A DNA stretch of 64,000 bases from Persicaria tinctoria (GCA_037127255.1 JBANSL010000008.1:5790896-5854895), one strand, 5' to 3'. Positions 18,664 through 31,515 are shown, numbered from the stretch's first letter. A program made the numbers and translations. The notes: generated by a model not told the origin, from the letters alone.

Positions 18664-18994
18664 GCTGCATCTGCAATTCAATTTTGTTGGAAAGAGGCAA
18701 GTTTTTTTTTAATCCCTTCTTGTATAGTTTGTTTCACGTTGTTATTCATTTATGTTCATTGAATTGGCTATTACCCTAAACATTTCCAGTTTTGGTCCTC
18801 CAAATACAGAATTAACCATCTGATTAAATTATCAACATGCAGGTTCTTTTGCAATTTTACAAGGACAATGGTGGCTTTTCTTTGATCACATTGGTTGTTC
18901 CTCTTTCAAGATTTTCGGTATCTGGCTTTTAATACTTAAAGACCTGAAAGGAAACCTGTTTGTGAATGGGTCTTATGGTGGTCTGCCAGCCACT
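18664..18994 (+). other. 3' flank of the NLR-like gene with a possible 3' exon (U1)
   Basis: It starts with a GCTGCATCTGCAATT motif also present after the pseudogene (about 21151-21165). It then passes an acceptor-like ATGCAG at 18837-18842 and an exon-like stretch (GTTCTTTTGCAA...) ending near TTTTCGGTATCTGG, the same order as at 70-160. The shared layout shows that the tail duplication included downstream non-coding DNA. Confidence 0.45.
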
Positions 18995-19689
18995 TCTTGG
19001 GAGAGTGGTTCTCCAAGATGAAGAATTTGTATGTGCTGCGTCTTGGGAGTTGGGGATCTGAAAACGCAGATCTTGTTGAGGTCAAAGACCAAAAGTTCTT
19101 GGAGGATTTGAATAGATTGAAGTTGAGGCTTTTAAGCTTGCAGGGTTTTCCAATGATCATGAAGCTTCCAGATTCAGTTTGTCGGCTCAGCAACCTCATA
19201 ATACTAGACCTCAAAGAGTGCAGTTATCTAGAGGAGCTTCCCGCTGATATCGGATCCTTAAAAAACCTTACTCATTTGGACATAAGCAAGTGTCCCTCCT
19301 TACTAAATTGCCAAAAGGAATTAGTCTGCTATCGAAAATTGAAGTGCTTAAAGGGATCGTGATCAATGGCCAACATGTTTCTCGTGGCTCGCAAGATAGA
19401 AATGTGTCCACCCTTAGTCGTTGGTGGCAGAAGACTGAGCGGTGTACGATTCAAGGCGTGCTCCCTCTTAAGAAGAACAAGGAGTGCACCTTTAAAGATT
19501 TGTTAAAGTTGGAGAGGCTGAGAGACTTAAGCCTGGTTGTGAAGACAAGCATGTTTCCTGATGTTGAAGAACTGAAGGTGTTAAAGGAAATGAAGCAGCT
19601 TTGTAAACTCAAAATCTTATGGGAGAAAAGCATCCATACTGAAGACAAGAGTTCTGCTACTGAGCAAAAAGCATTGAAGGAGTGTTGTT

Positions 19690-20806
19690 GAGTATATATA
19701 TATAATTCTAGTTTACTCTAAGCTTGATTATATATCATATATACATGTATCATATGTGATGCAGCCTTGAGTTGTTTACTGGGCTGGTAACCCAGCTTTG
19801 GACAGCCCATCAACAACACTCCAGCCCATTATAGCTTCCTCTCTGCAACAGCAACGCAGCTTCTTCATCTATCTTGACTTGCCTCAACGCAACGTTTTGA
19901 TGGTCTCCAGCTGTGCCTTATAAGAGGTCTGTTTCCTGCTACAGACGCGGCACTGTAGCATCAGAGAAATCAGAAGCGGCAAAGAGAGAGAGAGAGCGCG
20001 GGTTAGGGTTTGCTGCGAGGGCCCGAAGCGCCGTCGAGAGAGCTTGGGATCTTCTCCCATGGCGTCTCCGGTGATGATAAGGCGTTGGGCACTCCGGTGA
20101 GAGAAAAGATGAGAAAGAGAGAAAGAAAGAGAGCTCCATGGCTGCTGCGCAGAAAGCTCGAGATCGAGCGAGAGGGTTTGGTGAGCGAGATCGCTCGAGG
20201 GCGAGCGATCTCCGGGACCGTTTCTTGAGCGAGCTTCAATGAAGAAGAAGAAGCATGGCTGCACAAAGCCTGATCGGAGGTAGCAATCGAGGCGCGAGAT
20301 CCAATCAAAGAGGAAGCGACGAAGAGCGATGTCGAGGAAGATCGAGAGATCTTGTCCTCGATCCACAACTGGTGCGGCTAATAGAGTTAGAAGGAATCTG
20401 TATGACGACAGATAGGTGGATGGCGACTCGGCTTTGACTCCGACGAGTCCGCAGCGACGTCTCACAGATTCAGGGAGTTTCTTCTTGTCTAGATATGTCT
20501 TTCCTTCATGTGTTTACTCTTATTCGTTGTTTAGCTTATTGTTGTGAGTATGTATTCTTCGTTTGGTTAGAAAGCCCTCTTTAGGATCTTGTACTGTTGT
20601 TAATGTCTTTGCCTTAGAGCATAGTGGAACGCTCTCTTGAGCCGGGGACGTAGGGAACTTTTCCCGAACCTCGTAAACAAATCACCGTGTCCATTTTTTC
20701 GTTTATGTTCGATAGGATTCGGTTCAATCTAGATCCGAGTCTATACTATTGAATGATTGACCTATTCAATATACCTAAACCTGGATTTACCGAACCCAAA
20801 TGGTGG
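19690..20806 (+). mobile_element. LTR-like insertion in the pseudogene (U1)
   Basis: A foreign segment splits the pseudogene. It begins near TGTTGTTGAGTATATATAT. Toward the end it has GGGACGTAGGGAACTTTTCC and CGAACCTCGTAAACAAATC, a layout common near the 3' end of plant Copia LTRs. It then has TATTGAAT / ATTCAATA inverted repeats near 20745-20775. I find no target duplication, primer site or second LTR, so a solo LTR or a rearranged remnant are both possible. The middle is GA/CG-rich and yields long but implausible minus-strand frames. Confidence 0.45.
20187..20212. repeat. Perfect 11-bp stem hairpin (U1)
   Basis: GAGATCGCTCG, spacer AGGG, then CGAGCGATCTC. It sits in the GC-rich middle of the LTR-like insertion, near several other GATCGAGCGAG-type repeats. 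It is the strongest short inverted repeat outside the transposon ends. Confidence 0.85.
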
Positions 20807-21148
20807 ACGCCACGCAGAAGAAAGCAAGCGTCTAGACAATATAGAGAAGCTGGAGCTGTGGTGTTTCCCCCATGAAAACACACCAGAATGGCTTAATCCA
20901 AGCGAACTGAAAAACCTTGAGAAGTTGTACATTGTGGAGGACACCTTACCAAATTGCATGGATCAGACATAGATGACACTCCATGGAATGTCAAGACTTT
21001 ACGCTTGAAGCATTTGCAAAAGCTGGACATCCAGTGGGATGAATTGAAGAATATGTTTCCACAGTTAACGTATTTGGAGAAGCATCAATGTGAACGGCTC
21101 GCTACCTTTCCCTGTGATTGGGAGGGTGTGTGGAAATCTGCAAACTGA

Positions 21149-24100
21149 GTGCTGCATCCGCAATTTTATTGGAAATAGGTACTTTGTTGTTATGTAATCT
21201 TTACATATGTCATTGTTTTTCTTCATTGCTTGTTTAGTTGTTTCTGGTTTGTATTCTATTATGTGTTTTGGCTATTGCTTATTTAGTTCTTTGTCTAAAT
21301 TTTTAACATGGCAGGTTCCTTTGCAAATTAACGAGGACAATGTTGGGTTTTCCTATCACATTTCTTATTCATCTTTCAAGATTTTCGGTATCTGGTTATT
21401 AGCAACTTCTTTCTTGTGGATGGAACCTTCCTAGTTGTGACCTTTTAGTGTTTGTCGAAGATAATATCAGCTGGCAGTGGATATTCAGAATTAACATTAC
21501 TAGTGTAGTTTTCTTAGCACTCGTCTTCCTACTTTGTTCGCCCAAGCATCAAATTGAAGTTCTGCCTCCATCACAAAACATGATAAAGGTAGGTTATACA
21601 AGTAGATAAAGTGGGTGAACAAAACAACATTTCACTTTATGTAATACAACTAAGCAACATTTTTCCCTTTTCATGACAAAAAACCAGGGCTCTTGAGAAC
21701 ACCAACACGAACATGAAACCAAGCTCGTTAGCCTGCACAACGGATGGAAATAGGGATGAAAGATCAACCAATGGGAAGAGGTGGGTGTACAGAGATCTGC
21801 AAGCTAAGAACTCTTGACTCTGTTTTTTTTTGCTAGAAAAAGATTGCTTGGGTTGAGAATCTTACATTTGTCACATGTGCAATATCTCATGAATTATTAG
21901 TCCTAATATCTGCAGTTATGAATTAGGATTACGAGCATCGGTTCAATTGGAAAACTGAATCTGGTGTCAAAGGCTATCATGGTGGTCTTGTATCAACTTC
22001 TATAATTGTTGGTAAGCAGTATCTTTCGAAAGCAGCATTATATTATGTCCTTAACTGTGTCAAGTGCTATGTAAATGCTTTTGAAAGACTAATCCGCGTA
22101 TTGACATAGCCAGTCCCATGATCATGATACATTGATCTGAATCAAAGCACAAAAAAATGGTTTTTTCTTTTCTTTTGAAAGACTGATCAAAATGTAAGAC
22201 TGATTAAAATGTAGTCTAGAGATTAGATTCCAGAAAGTGGGAGTAAGACGTAGAAAGATAATGAGATCTGAGGGAATAAGTGTGTGGGACAATACCTGAA
22301 AAAGAGTCTCTCAAACTCAACTGGTGATCTAACTCTTTTAAGTGTGGCAATTGCAAAGTAAACTCAACTGGTGATCTAACTCTGAATTCCCAAAGGGGGG
22401 AATCTCGGTTTTTTGTTTTTCTTTTTCCAGAGAACAACTTAAAATAAACCGAGATTTCTGCTCACTTGTGTTCCACTCTACATGGGAATGACTTCTTTCC
22501 TCTGTTTGATGCATTTAAATGTTTTTGTATATGTAGTTATACGTAGTATATATTTATCCACTTAGAGGTGTTAATGTGTTATATATTTATCTTTCACCTA
22601 CTGTATCTATGATTTTCTCGAGCTATTTTTCTTATCACTAAAAACAGAACGGTGCAACTGAATACTTTGAAACGATTGTTGCAAGTCATAGCAGATCCTA
22701 GATGAAGATGGTAGCAGCAAAAATTCAGAGATTTAAATACTCGTTGTCTGGACAAATTACTTTGTGTACCTACCGGAGACTAGCTATTCAGGTAATGTAA
22801 ACTTGCAAATTATAATTTCAAGTACTCTTGCTGGGGCCGCAATCTGATACTTTCGAAATAATGCTAAACCAAAGCTTACATATGTCATTGTTTTTCATCA
22901 TAGCTTGTTTAGTTATTTCATGTTTGTAATTCTTTTATGTTATTAGCCAAAAAATGTACAATAGTTGTCTCTATGAAATTTAAGATAGTCACTTCAAAGT
23001 TCTCTAAGATATTTCAGCATATATATTTTCTCATTCGCTTATTCAAGAACTTGTGAAATGTGATCTCTCATTTTCATTCAAGCTTTTCGGTATTTGGTTG
23101 TTTGGCTTAATAGCCAGATTATGTCCTAATGCTCACATTATGAGCAAATTAAAACAGGTCAGTAGTTGGTCTGCTAGCAGCTTCTATCATCGCAGTCATC
23201 GTAGGTAAGGAGAATCTTTACATTTCTTACTTCTCAAAGACAAGATTACAGCCTAATATACTCACAAATTCACAATAATGATTACTAGGATTATGCGCAA
23301 TAGGTGAGAGGTTGGGAATTGGGATGGTTCAGTATGCTAGCAGCTTCTTTCATCTTAGGTAAGTATGTATAATACTTCGAAAGAGCTTTTTAGATTTGCT
23401 CATTCTTAAATGAACAGTGAAGAGAACTTAATTTGGGAAACTGTCATCTTAATTTTCCATTATATTAAAGCTGCTTACAAATTTACAATATGGATAAAAG
23501 ACTTTTTATGCTTAGGAGATGTAAACCGGTGGAAAAGTATAGAGCTTTAGCATTTAGGTTATATGCACGAATCATTATTATTGTCATACCAACTCCGGTA
23601 CTTTTCGTGTATTCCACTTCTGAAGATAAAGTTGTTGATCGAGCACGTAGAAATTGGACAGACGCTTCCTGTGATTGTCTCCCATCTTATGATAAAAAAG
23701 ACACTGTAGACTGTAGAGGAATGGATACTAGTACTACTAGCTCCTCAGGTAATGTAAACTTGCAAACTATAATTTCAAGCATAGCTAAGGAGCAGTAGGA
23801 TTCGATCATTTCTAATTTTCTGTTAAATTACTCTTGTTACAAAGACATTTGACGGATTGATATAGTCATGATCGACATATTGATGTGAATCAAAGCGCTA
23901 CAAATTGATTTCTCTACATTTTTTTTGTTAGCCCAAGGGATTCAAGAAAGTGGGAGTACTTGAAAAAGAGTCTCATACTCAACTATTTATCTAAAACTCA
24001 GCACTGGAAAGCAATCAACAATTGCCAACTCAAACTAGACTGTCACAGAATTGCCAATGGTAAGCTTTCCTCTATCATCAATTATAGTTGATTTTGTTCA

Positions 24101-24211
24101 ATAGACAAGATTAAGTGTTATTATTTACTGTAATGATGTATGGAGGGAGGTCTGCTGGCAGCTTCAATTGTCTTAGACTCTTAGTCTTAGGTAAGCAAAA
24201 GTGCCTTTTTT
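21149..24211 (+). other. Downstream exon-like block array (U2)
   Basis: The intact version of the region, without the retrotransposon. Exon-like hydrophobic blocks lie at 21387-21432, 21978-22011 (then GGTAAG), 23158-23204 (AG before, GGTAAGG after), 23304-23358 (GGTAAGT after) and about 24133-24190 (GGTAAGC after). The empty retrotransposon site is at about 22124-22132. No complete gene is recognisable except the 102-residue frame. Confidence 0.4.
23490..23798 (+). CDS. Hypothetical 102-aa membrane-type protein (U2)
   Basis: Same sequence as the U1 frame: basic start, one Ile/Val/Leu-rich span, Cys- and Ser/Thr-containing tail. It could be a single exon rather than a complete gene, because CAGGTAATG inside the 3' end looks like a donor. 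Family unknown. Confidence 0.3.
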   Translation: MDKRLFMLRRCKPVEKYRALAFRLYARIIIIVIPTPVLFVYSTSEDKVVDRARRNWTDASCDCLPSYDKKDTVDCRGMDTSTTSSSGNVNLQTIISSIAKEQ

Positions 24212-24226
24212 CGAATCATAATTCAT

Positions 24227-25384
24227 TTTTTTTTATTTTTTTATTTTATTTTTATTAGGAAATAATTCGAGAGTCAAGCATACCTGACAACTCGAGAGGC
24301 CGACGAAGTCGGCAGACGGTGAAACCGTCACTACATATAAAAAGGTGCAATGACTACAAAGTGGGAGGCGTAACTCCGGACGACCAAGCGAGCCAAGCCC
24401 GTACAAGCTGGAGACAACGTAGACTAAAAACCGGTGCCAAGCATCCCCAAGCGGCGACACCGTTGGCCAGCGGTATATCAGGAGCCAGTCCTGCGGACAG
24501 TGAAGACGATCCTCCAAGGAATAGCCTAACGCGGAGACACCTCGATACACACCGCCACGACCCTAGCCAATCCCGACGCCAGGTTGCCAAAGCTCCAGCA
24601 CGGAAGAGGAACGCCAAGCAACAGGGATCACACCAAGAACCAACTTGAAGACACGCACCTTGAATCCCTTTCATAAGAAAGAGAATTTATTCAAGCCCTA
24701 TCGGGAATTTTCAAACCCTTGCGGGATTTAGGCCCTTTCGGGATTTTCAGGTCTTGCAACCCCAATTGAATTTTTCCTTTTTTTTTTTTTTTTAATCCTT
24801 CGTTTTTGCCCCAAAAGGGGGCAAAAACCCCAATCCATAAACGTACAGTGGATTTTACATCCATCCAGGCAGCAACCACCGGCAACAGAAGCCGACCACG
24901 AACCGGGAACAAGCACCGACGGTCGACCCAGCAGGCCATCACGGGCGGAGAGCAACGAGGACGGAGGGAGGGAGGTTCAACCGCGCAGGCAAGCGAAGGC
25001 CATGGAATGGAAGCACCGGAGACCCCAATTGATGGTCGACACAGCGAGATCGAGAGGTTGGAGACCAAAACCGGCCTAAAACCAAGTCAATCGGAGCACG
25101 AGGAGGAAGCTATGGAGAAATTGGGTTCAAAATTAGGGTTTGGGATGGGAAGAGCCCCGCGGCGGAGGAGCGGCCAACGAGCACCCAGGAACGACGAGGG
25201 TTGTATGGTTGAAGACAGTTGGAGAGGGTGAGTGTTAGGTTGACGATGGTTGACATGAAATCGGGCCGAGGTGGTGGTGGGTATGCGAGATGGAGGTGGT
25301 TTTCCGGATTGGGGTTTCGTGTGTTTTGCCTCTCTCTCTTTTATTCATGCTTATTGCTTGACATTTTATCAAATCTTGATTGTT
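24227..25384 (-). mobile_element. LINE-type retroposon (U2)
   Basis: Same insertion as in U1, with target duplications CGAATCATAATTCAT at 24212-24226 and 25385-25399. The A-rich tail is on the minus strand at the left edge, and paired stem-loops lie near the 3' end. It was inherited through unit duplication rather than by fresh insertion, since the site and flanks are identical. Confidence 0.7.
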
Positions 25385-25399
25385 CGAATCATAATTCAT

Positions 25400-26300
25400 A
25401 AAAGAGAGAAAACAACATTAAAAAAAATTAAATTGTCACAAAATTTATGGGCACCGCCTTCCTTCTTGCGCGATGCATTCTTCACCACCTACAACATATT
25501 TTTGATAAGCGCCACCATTGAGTTCTTGGTAATGAATCTCAGAAATTTTTACCCCTCAAATCAGTTAAACGGGATCTAAATGATTGCTAACTTCTGAATA
25601 TTTAAACAGGATTTGTTAGTACTTACTTACCGTACAAGCACATGAGCCTTTTCTACAACCACCAAAATGCCGAATACTACCAAATGTCTTGAACTGAATG
25701 GTGCCATGGTGGCGACGTAGGCTCATTAAGACATGCCGTTTTGTAGGTGGAGTTGATTTTTTTTAGTTAAAAGTTGGACACATTTGCTTTCTTTGATTGT
25801 GGGTGAAAGATGATGTGAAGAGCCTCTTTGGTGAGGTGTCACTTTAGTGAGATGCGAAGGTGTCAAGTCGAGATGCGATTCCTCAGAAAAGTTTATCCTT
25901 TTAAATAATAGAGGAATCTTGTCATCAATCGTGCTTCAATTACAAGAAGCCCATTAAATATTCTAACAATTTTTTTCACAATTCCTTTCAAGGCCCTAGC
26001 TCACATCACATATACATACTTCAAGACACACACAATACAGATTGATCAAGACATACCTAAAATTCAACATTCTGTTTTCAACTTTATGATAGATCGATGA
26101 TCCCTTTGAAAGTCCAATTTAATAGTAATCACTGGTGCATTTTAAAATTTTGCAACAAGTGAATACAACTTGCATACAACTTTACAATAACTAATCCAGG
26201 TAAAGCATTGAAGATTTATAACTTTCTCAAAACAAAACAAAAAACATTTGCCATAATCACATTATCAAAATAGGGACTGCCTTTTGCATCGCATTGAAAA
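25400..26300. other. Intergenic DNA, nothing recognised (U2)
   Basis: Counterpart of the U1 stretch between the retroposon and the SINE. There is no gene, RNA or terminal repeat that I can support. Confidence 0.6.
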
Positions 26301-26316
26301 TAAAAACTCTAACATA

Positions 26317-26521
26317 TTTTTTTTGATAACGAGGAACCCACCCTTTGATGGCAAACTTCAGGCACGTGACCCAGCAAACCGGCGCAATCCATTGGTAAGG
26401 AGCAAGACAAACCTTGGATTTTCACCCAAGGAAAGGGGCGAAGGACCCGGAGGTAGGGATCGAACCCGAGACCTCCTGACTTCCCCCTTATTCCCTAACT
26501 GTGAGCCATCCCGATTGGGGG
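26317..26521 (-). mobile_element. tRNA-derived SINE, minus strand (U2)
   Basis: B box GGGTTCGATCC and A-box-like sequence on the minus strand, A-tail at the left edge, and the same imperfect TAAAAACTCT(T)AACA flanking duplication as in U1. Confidence 0.75.
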
Positions 26522-26569
26522 TAAAAACTCTTAACACATTGCACAATACATAAAAAAGAGCTTTTTTTT

Positions 26570-28407
26570 ATCGGATATTTCGCCTGGTAAGTGGTAACCC
26601 TAAGCTTTTAATTTTTTTTTGCAGCGTGCCCTTTACTTTAAGTTTCGGGTAAAAATGTTAATTTTAAAATTATATGAGTGAAAAATGAAAATGAAAACAA
26701 AATTAAGTAAGATGGAGATCATAAGGGCTTTAGACAAGATGGAGAAAAACTATTGTCAAGACTATTTTCACAAAATTGCACACAAAGTCCTTCCCATCCA
26801 AAATCAACGCCACCAAGAACATCTTGTTCATTATAATTTATTTTTGATGAGCTTTTGAAGAAGAAATTGTGTGTTTTAGGGTTTGAAATTAGTCTTAAAA
26901 TTGATAAAATTGGTTGTTGTTTGTGTCTTTTGTTTGATTGTTATTGATTTGAGTGTTATTTGAGTTGAAGTATGAATACAAATTGGGACGAAAATGAAAG
27001 AAATTGATCGTTTCCTATGCGATTTGGTGCGATTTTTGATGTCGTTCCTGTCAGACATAAATCTCGTGAATTCCTTGTTGTCTGCGTCGAGCTCGGTTGC
27101 GGTCACCGAGGTGATGATGAAGCCTCATTTGCTGTCACCGAGTTTATGATGGAGGCTCGGTTGCTGTCACCGAGGAAATTTATGAAGCTCGGCTTAAGTC
27201 AATGATGCTATTTCATAACCTCGTCAATATCCACCGAGCTCCCTCATTAACCTCACTCAATGGAGTCGAGGTTATTTATTTAGCTCGGATCTCAACGCTT
27301 TGACAAATTTTTTAAACGACAACCAAGAAAAAATAGTTGAAAGTCTTTTGATACTCATCTGAAGCAATTGATATATGAAAATAAGTATCGATCAATTAAT
27401 TCTTCGATAAATTTACTAAAAGTCTGTTCAACTGGTGGAGTATTTGGATGAACGCACAAGGTTTTTTCAATTTGCTCCAATTTGCTCTCAGATAGAGTTT
27501 TAGGCTTGTTTGCAATTGTTTGGAAAAAATAAAAAGAACATGTGTAATTTAGTTGAGCTTATCTTGTCAATAGTCATTCGGACATCTTGTCTCTAGCCTC
27601 ACTCGATGGAGATAGTCGAGAGGACGGAGAAACAATGGAGATGGAGGATTGAAACATTTGCAGGTGGAAGAGCACCGGACACCATCGACACCAACCCCAC
27701 CCTAAGCCCACCATCGGAACTCCACTTGAGCGCGCTACGACTGGGGTTGCTCATACTGTAGATCTTCACCAAGCTCAAATCGCTCATGCGCTCCTCCTTG
27801 CAATCAACAAAGAATGACAGTTAAAAAACCTCAAATCCCAACCCACCTCAAACTCGATCAAATTAGACACCAAATCAAGATGGGGTTTTCAAAGAATTGC
27901 AGTCCAAAAGCTCAACACTGTGGTTTTCCATGGCCAATTCAACCACAACGACTCAAATTTTGAATCTAATTTTTTAGGCCAACATAGATCGAAGAACCTT
28001 AATCTTTAAATCAAAATAAAATAAAAATTGAGGATAGTCATACCTTCAGCCATGCTTTAACAATCAAAAAACAAATTCAACAAAAATTCCCATCACCCCA
28101 AATCGAGCAAATCAACAACAACAGTTAACAAAATTTCCCCTCGTTTTGGCCAGAAGAGAAGGAAGAAGATGAGCCATGTAGTACGGTAGTTTACTCCATT
28201 CTTGTTTATTTTATTATTTGGCCAAAGTTTTGGAAATTTTATATTTTTTCACCCAAAGAATTTGGAAATTAACAATTTTAACCGGAACAAAAAGGAAAGG
28301 GCACGCTGTAAAAAAATATATTAAAAACTCAGGTTACCTGGCGAAATTATAGAAAGTTCTGTTTACCACGCGAATTAAAAAGTCCTGTTAACAGGCGAAA
28401 TATCGAT
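26570..28407. mobile_element. Mutator-like element with long inverted termini (U2)
   Basis: Copy of the U1 element with the same ATCGGATATTTCGCCTG and complementary ends, the CACCGAG repeats at about 27091-27181, and a possible captured exon pair on the minus strand. No transposase. Confidence 0.6.
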
Positions 28408-29360
28408 TTTTTTCTATTGATGGTAAATTTCATAAATAGAGAACATAATTAAATACATGTAACTTTCTTCACGTGTTCTTTGCTAGCTCCTATTCTTTAA
28501 TCCTTTGTCTGTCGCACAACTTTGTTTCAATATCAACTTAATCCTTTTCTTTGTTTTGTTGTCTATTTCCATGACGTCCATCTTTAAGAGAAAAACAAAG
28601 AGCAAGTGGATCATCGATCCTTTGTTACAAGACAAGAATATAACAACAAAAGAAAAAAAAAAGGTCTTGTTCATGAAGATGATTCCTCTCTTGATTCTCT
28701 TCTTTTTTTAGGTAAGAAGGTATTTAGTGTAAGAGTGAACAAACAAGCAAAGGTTATTCTGCTTCTAGTTTATAAAATTACTAGTTCAATATCTGCACCT
28801 TTTTTCTAGCTCGACTTTTATAGAGTAGCAAATAATTTTCCAATGAAAGGATCAACTTCAAACTATAAAAAGCATTATGAAAAATTATACAAAACTACCT
28901 ATAAACGGTCGAATTTTAAAACTGAGAAGCTAGCAAACCAACCTTTGCTAGCAAATTTTATGCCCCCTTAAGCTTGCTTCAAAATCTATTAAAGGATCTT
29001 TTGGCAACTTCTATAATTTTTTATTTAATAGATGGTTTTATTTATTTTTTATTAGTAATAGATGGTTTTATGAAAATTAGGTTATAAATTATGGGATTTT
29101 TTAATATATAATGTTTCTGGAAAAAATAACCCATAGTAATTACAACTATAAGTTATAGATCCAAAAGTATCTTTAATATTAAAAATAATAAATTAGTAGC
29201 GAATGTGAAACTATTATTAAATTATATATGCAACATCTAGGGGAAACATTATTTATGTATATAGAAAAATATACAAGATCAACAAACAATAAGGAACGGA
29301 ATTTCAGCTTGATGAGTGTTTGTGTTTTAGTTTCCATATATTATTTTGGTTCATAGATAG
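28408..29360. other. Intergenic DNA, no gene recognised (U2)
   Basis: AT-rich. Contains the GCTAGCAAA / TTTGCTAGC inverted repeat at 28929-28952 and short, unconvincing open frames. Confidence 0.5.
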
Positions 29361-29677
29361 GAAGGGAGTAAGGCCTATTACAATGTGGAGAAAGGGGAGA
29401 TTGAACTCGTTACCTATTTGTTAGTATGTACTCCGTATTATCATTACCAATTAAGTTAATAAAGCTTGATAATTTCCATATTTCTTTCTAGCTCTCTAAC
29501 CAAGAACAAATTGAGGAACATCTTTAGGCAAACTAAGCAACTTACACAAAGGAATAAAGGGAAAGGTATATCACTGGTATGAATCTATCAAGTGACACGT
29601 AAGAAGAGGCGAGTTTGATAAGAAACTCTCCATTCTTAACCAACAATTGAGTTTAAGAATCTATGTATCTTCCGACG

Positions 29678-29682
<5 letters not shown>

Positions 29683-29709
<27 letters not shown>
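29683..29709. repeat. (AT)n microsatellite (U2)
   Basis: 27 bases, equal to U1 and one repeat shorter than U3. Confidence 0.95.
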
Positions 29710-29941
29710 CCAATATTTACACAGGTGATGAAAAATATGGTTATATTTCGATCGCTAGAACAATCAAGTGACGGAAAAAAAAAAACAGTCACCTTAATGT
29801 TATGGCACTGGATCAATGACAAGTGACGTCTCTTTAGTTCGTTGCTTGAAACGATTCAGGCGACGACTATAAATAGGGTTGTCACTGACTAACTCAGATG
29901 AAGAGTACCCTGTGACGACCCTTCAGGTGACAGAATAGTCG

Positions 29942-30228
29942 AACTTATAAATTCAAATTAACAAAGGGAGTATTAGAAGGACCAAAAAAAAAAACAAAGG
30001 GAGTATTAAACTATTGCAACCGTTCTTGAGATTAGTTATAGTAATCGATCTTTTTTATATATATAAAGGATAGTAATCGATCTCTTGAAGTGAGAATCAA
30101 GTAATTTCGATATTCTTTTCCTTTTGGAGTAAAAAATAATAAAGTGAAATTTGGGAGTAAAAAATAATAAAGTGAAATTTTGGAGTAAAAATGAAATTTG
30201 CGATAATCCAACTTATAAATTCAAATTA
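29942..30228. repeat. 19-bp direct repeats and 28-bp tandem repeats (U2)
   Basis: AACTTATAAATTCAAATTA at both ends, enclosing duplicated ACAAAGGGAGTATT and the GGAGTAAAAAATAATAAAG tandem repeat. Confidence 0.6.
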
Positions 30229-30388
30229 GTCACCAAAAGAAAAATTGTTTCTCAACTTCAACGTACTTACACGTCCCAAACAACTCACCACCTTCATCTA
30301 CTGATCGCTCCCTTGGTGCAATTAAAATCAGCAATTTTTTTTACTTACAGGTATTTCAATCTAATTCTCCTGTCTTTTTTCACTTTAA

Positions 30389-30687
30389 GGGCTCGTTTGT
30401 TTAGATACATAGGGAAAGGAAAGGTAAGGTATTAAATTTTACACATAAAATGTATATGATCACCAATTTTTGTGAGCTTGGAGGAGAGGATGGAGGGGAA
30501 TATTAGCTCATCCTAGAGTTATTAGTTACCCCTCTCAAAATTAGGGAATAGAAGGGTAACACATTTGTATGGAAAATGGGAGAAGGAGGGAAATGATTAG
30601 AATATGGATCAATGAATCTTAACTTAAATATGGACTATATTCATGAGGGTAATCATTACTTTCCCCTACCAAAAAACAAACGGGGGC
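30389..30687. mobile_element. Tourist-like MITE (U2)
   Basis: Same 299-bp element with GGGCTCGTTTGTTT-type termini and TAA target duplications. Confidence 0.75.
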
Positions 30688-31180
30688 TAAAATTGATACT
30701 TCAAAAATGAAATGGTTTGGATATAAACTCAACTTCAACTTACAACTTATGAGCTCTTTTTTTTTTTAATATTTTGGATGGTAATTAATCAGATTGTCTT
30801 TTTTCATTGTAGTGAAATAGTTTGGATATCAAATTGCTTTTTCTAACGTTAGTATTATTTTTGAGATGCTATGTGAAAACTTTTTAAGGAAAACAATTTA
30901 TTTTGTGTTATTAGTTTTAGGGTTGGATTGGTACGATACTATAAGAAAATTTTGATTACCATGTACCGTACCGATATCATTCGGTATGAGATTTTTGTTA
31001 CCATCTATCAACTGAAAATGTTGGTGCCGACATTTTCGGTTACCGACGGTATGATCACCATACCAACATTACCAATAGACCCCTGAGCAAGGGTAAGAAG
31101 TAAGAAGGGTGATCGCCCAGGGCCTCCAAATTTTAGGGGCCTCGAAATATTTAGAACCTAATTAATATTATAATTAATAA

Positions 31181-31320
31181 TCTGGGCAAAGTGGACAAGT
31201 ATGTGCATGTGATCTAGTGGCAATGTTCTAATGTTGAAGCGCACCCTCTATAACCGAGCCAACTGCCCCGGGTTCGATTCCTCCCTCCTCCGTGTCTGCT
31301 TCTTCTCTTTTACAATATCT
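31181..31320 (+). mobile_element. tRNA-derived SINE, plus strand (U2)
   Basis: A-box-like TGATCTAGTGG at about 31210-31220 and B box GGGTTCGATTCC at 31270-31281, then a pyrimidine and T tract. Confidence 0.6.
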
Positions 31321-31515
31321 TTTTTTTTTCCATAGTGATATCCTTTTCTTTCTTTATTTATTTCAATTTGGCTTTTTTTTTTCCGGAGGTTTTTTTTGCC
31401 AACAGATTTTTTTTTCTTTTCCCCTTTTTCAGTGTTTTTCCCCTCTTTCTATTATCTCTTTCTTTTTTTTTATCTATATATAATCTATATCTATATTTAT
31501 ATCTATATATCTATA

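Larger units (their letters stand above)
18995..21148 (+). pseudogene. Degenerate tail copy of the NLR-like gene: C-terminal LRR fragment (U1)
   Basis: It matches frame B from about residue 868 to the C-terminus (EWFSKMKNL to WEGVWKS). Segment 18995-19295 is in one frame. A one-base loss (TCCCTCCTTACTAAATT against TCCCTTGTTTCATAAATT in B) shifts the frame, and the match continues to about 19690. It is then interrupted by a ~1.1-kb insertion, resumes near 20815 (KRLDNIEKLELWCFPHE), shifts again near 20955, and ends at WKSAN. A codon for Gln in NRLKQLRLL is also missing. It has no start and cannot encode a domain-complete protein. It records an older, smaller tandem duplication inside the unit. 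Confidence 0.9.
1..21236 (+). repeat. Tandem unit U1 of a ~19.7-kb array
   Basis: This is the first complete cycle of a head-to-tail repeat. The first base of the window matches base 21237, and the match continues through every gene and transposon. The unit is 21,236 bp because it carries a 1,510-bp retrotransposon plus a 5-bp target duplication that the others lack; without them it is 19,721 bp. It also lacks 200 bp at the right end of a nested hAT-type element (between 12890 and 12891). The unit phase is arbitrary because the array runs off both ends of the window. Confidence 0.97.

Noticed and set aside
19884..20465. 193-residue minus-strand frame in the LTR-like insertion
   Set aside because: Low-complexity Ser/Leu/Arg composition from a GA-rich strand, with several overlapping frames on both strands and no family resemblance.
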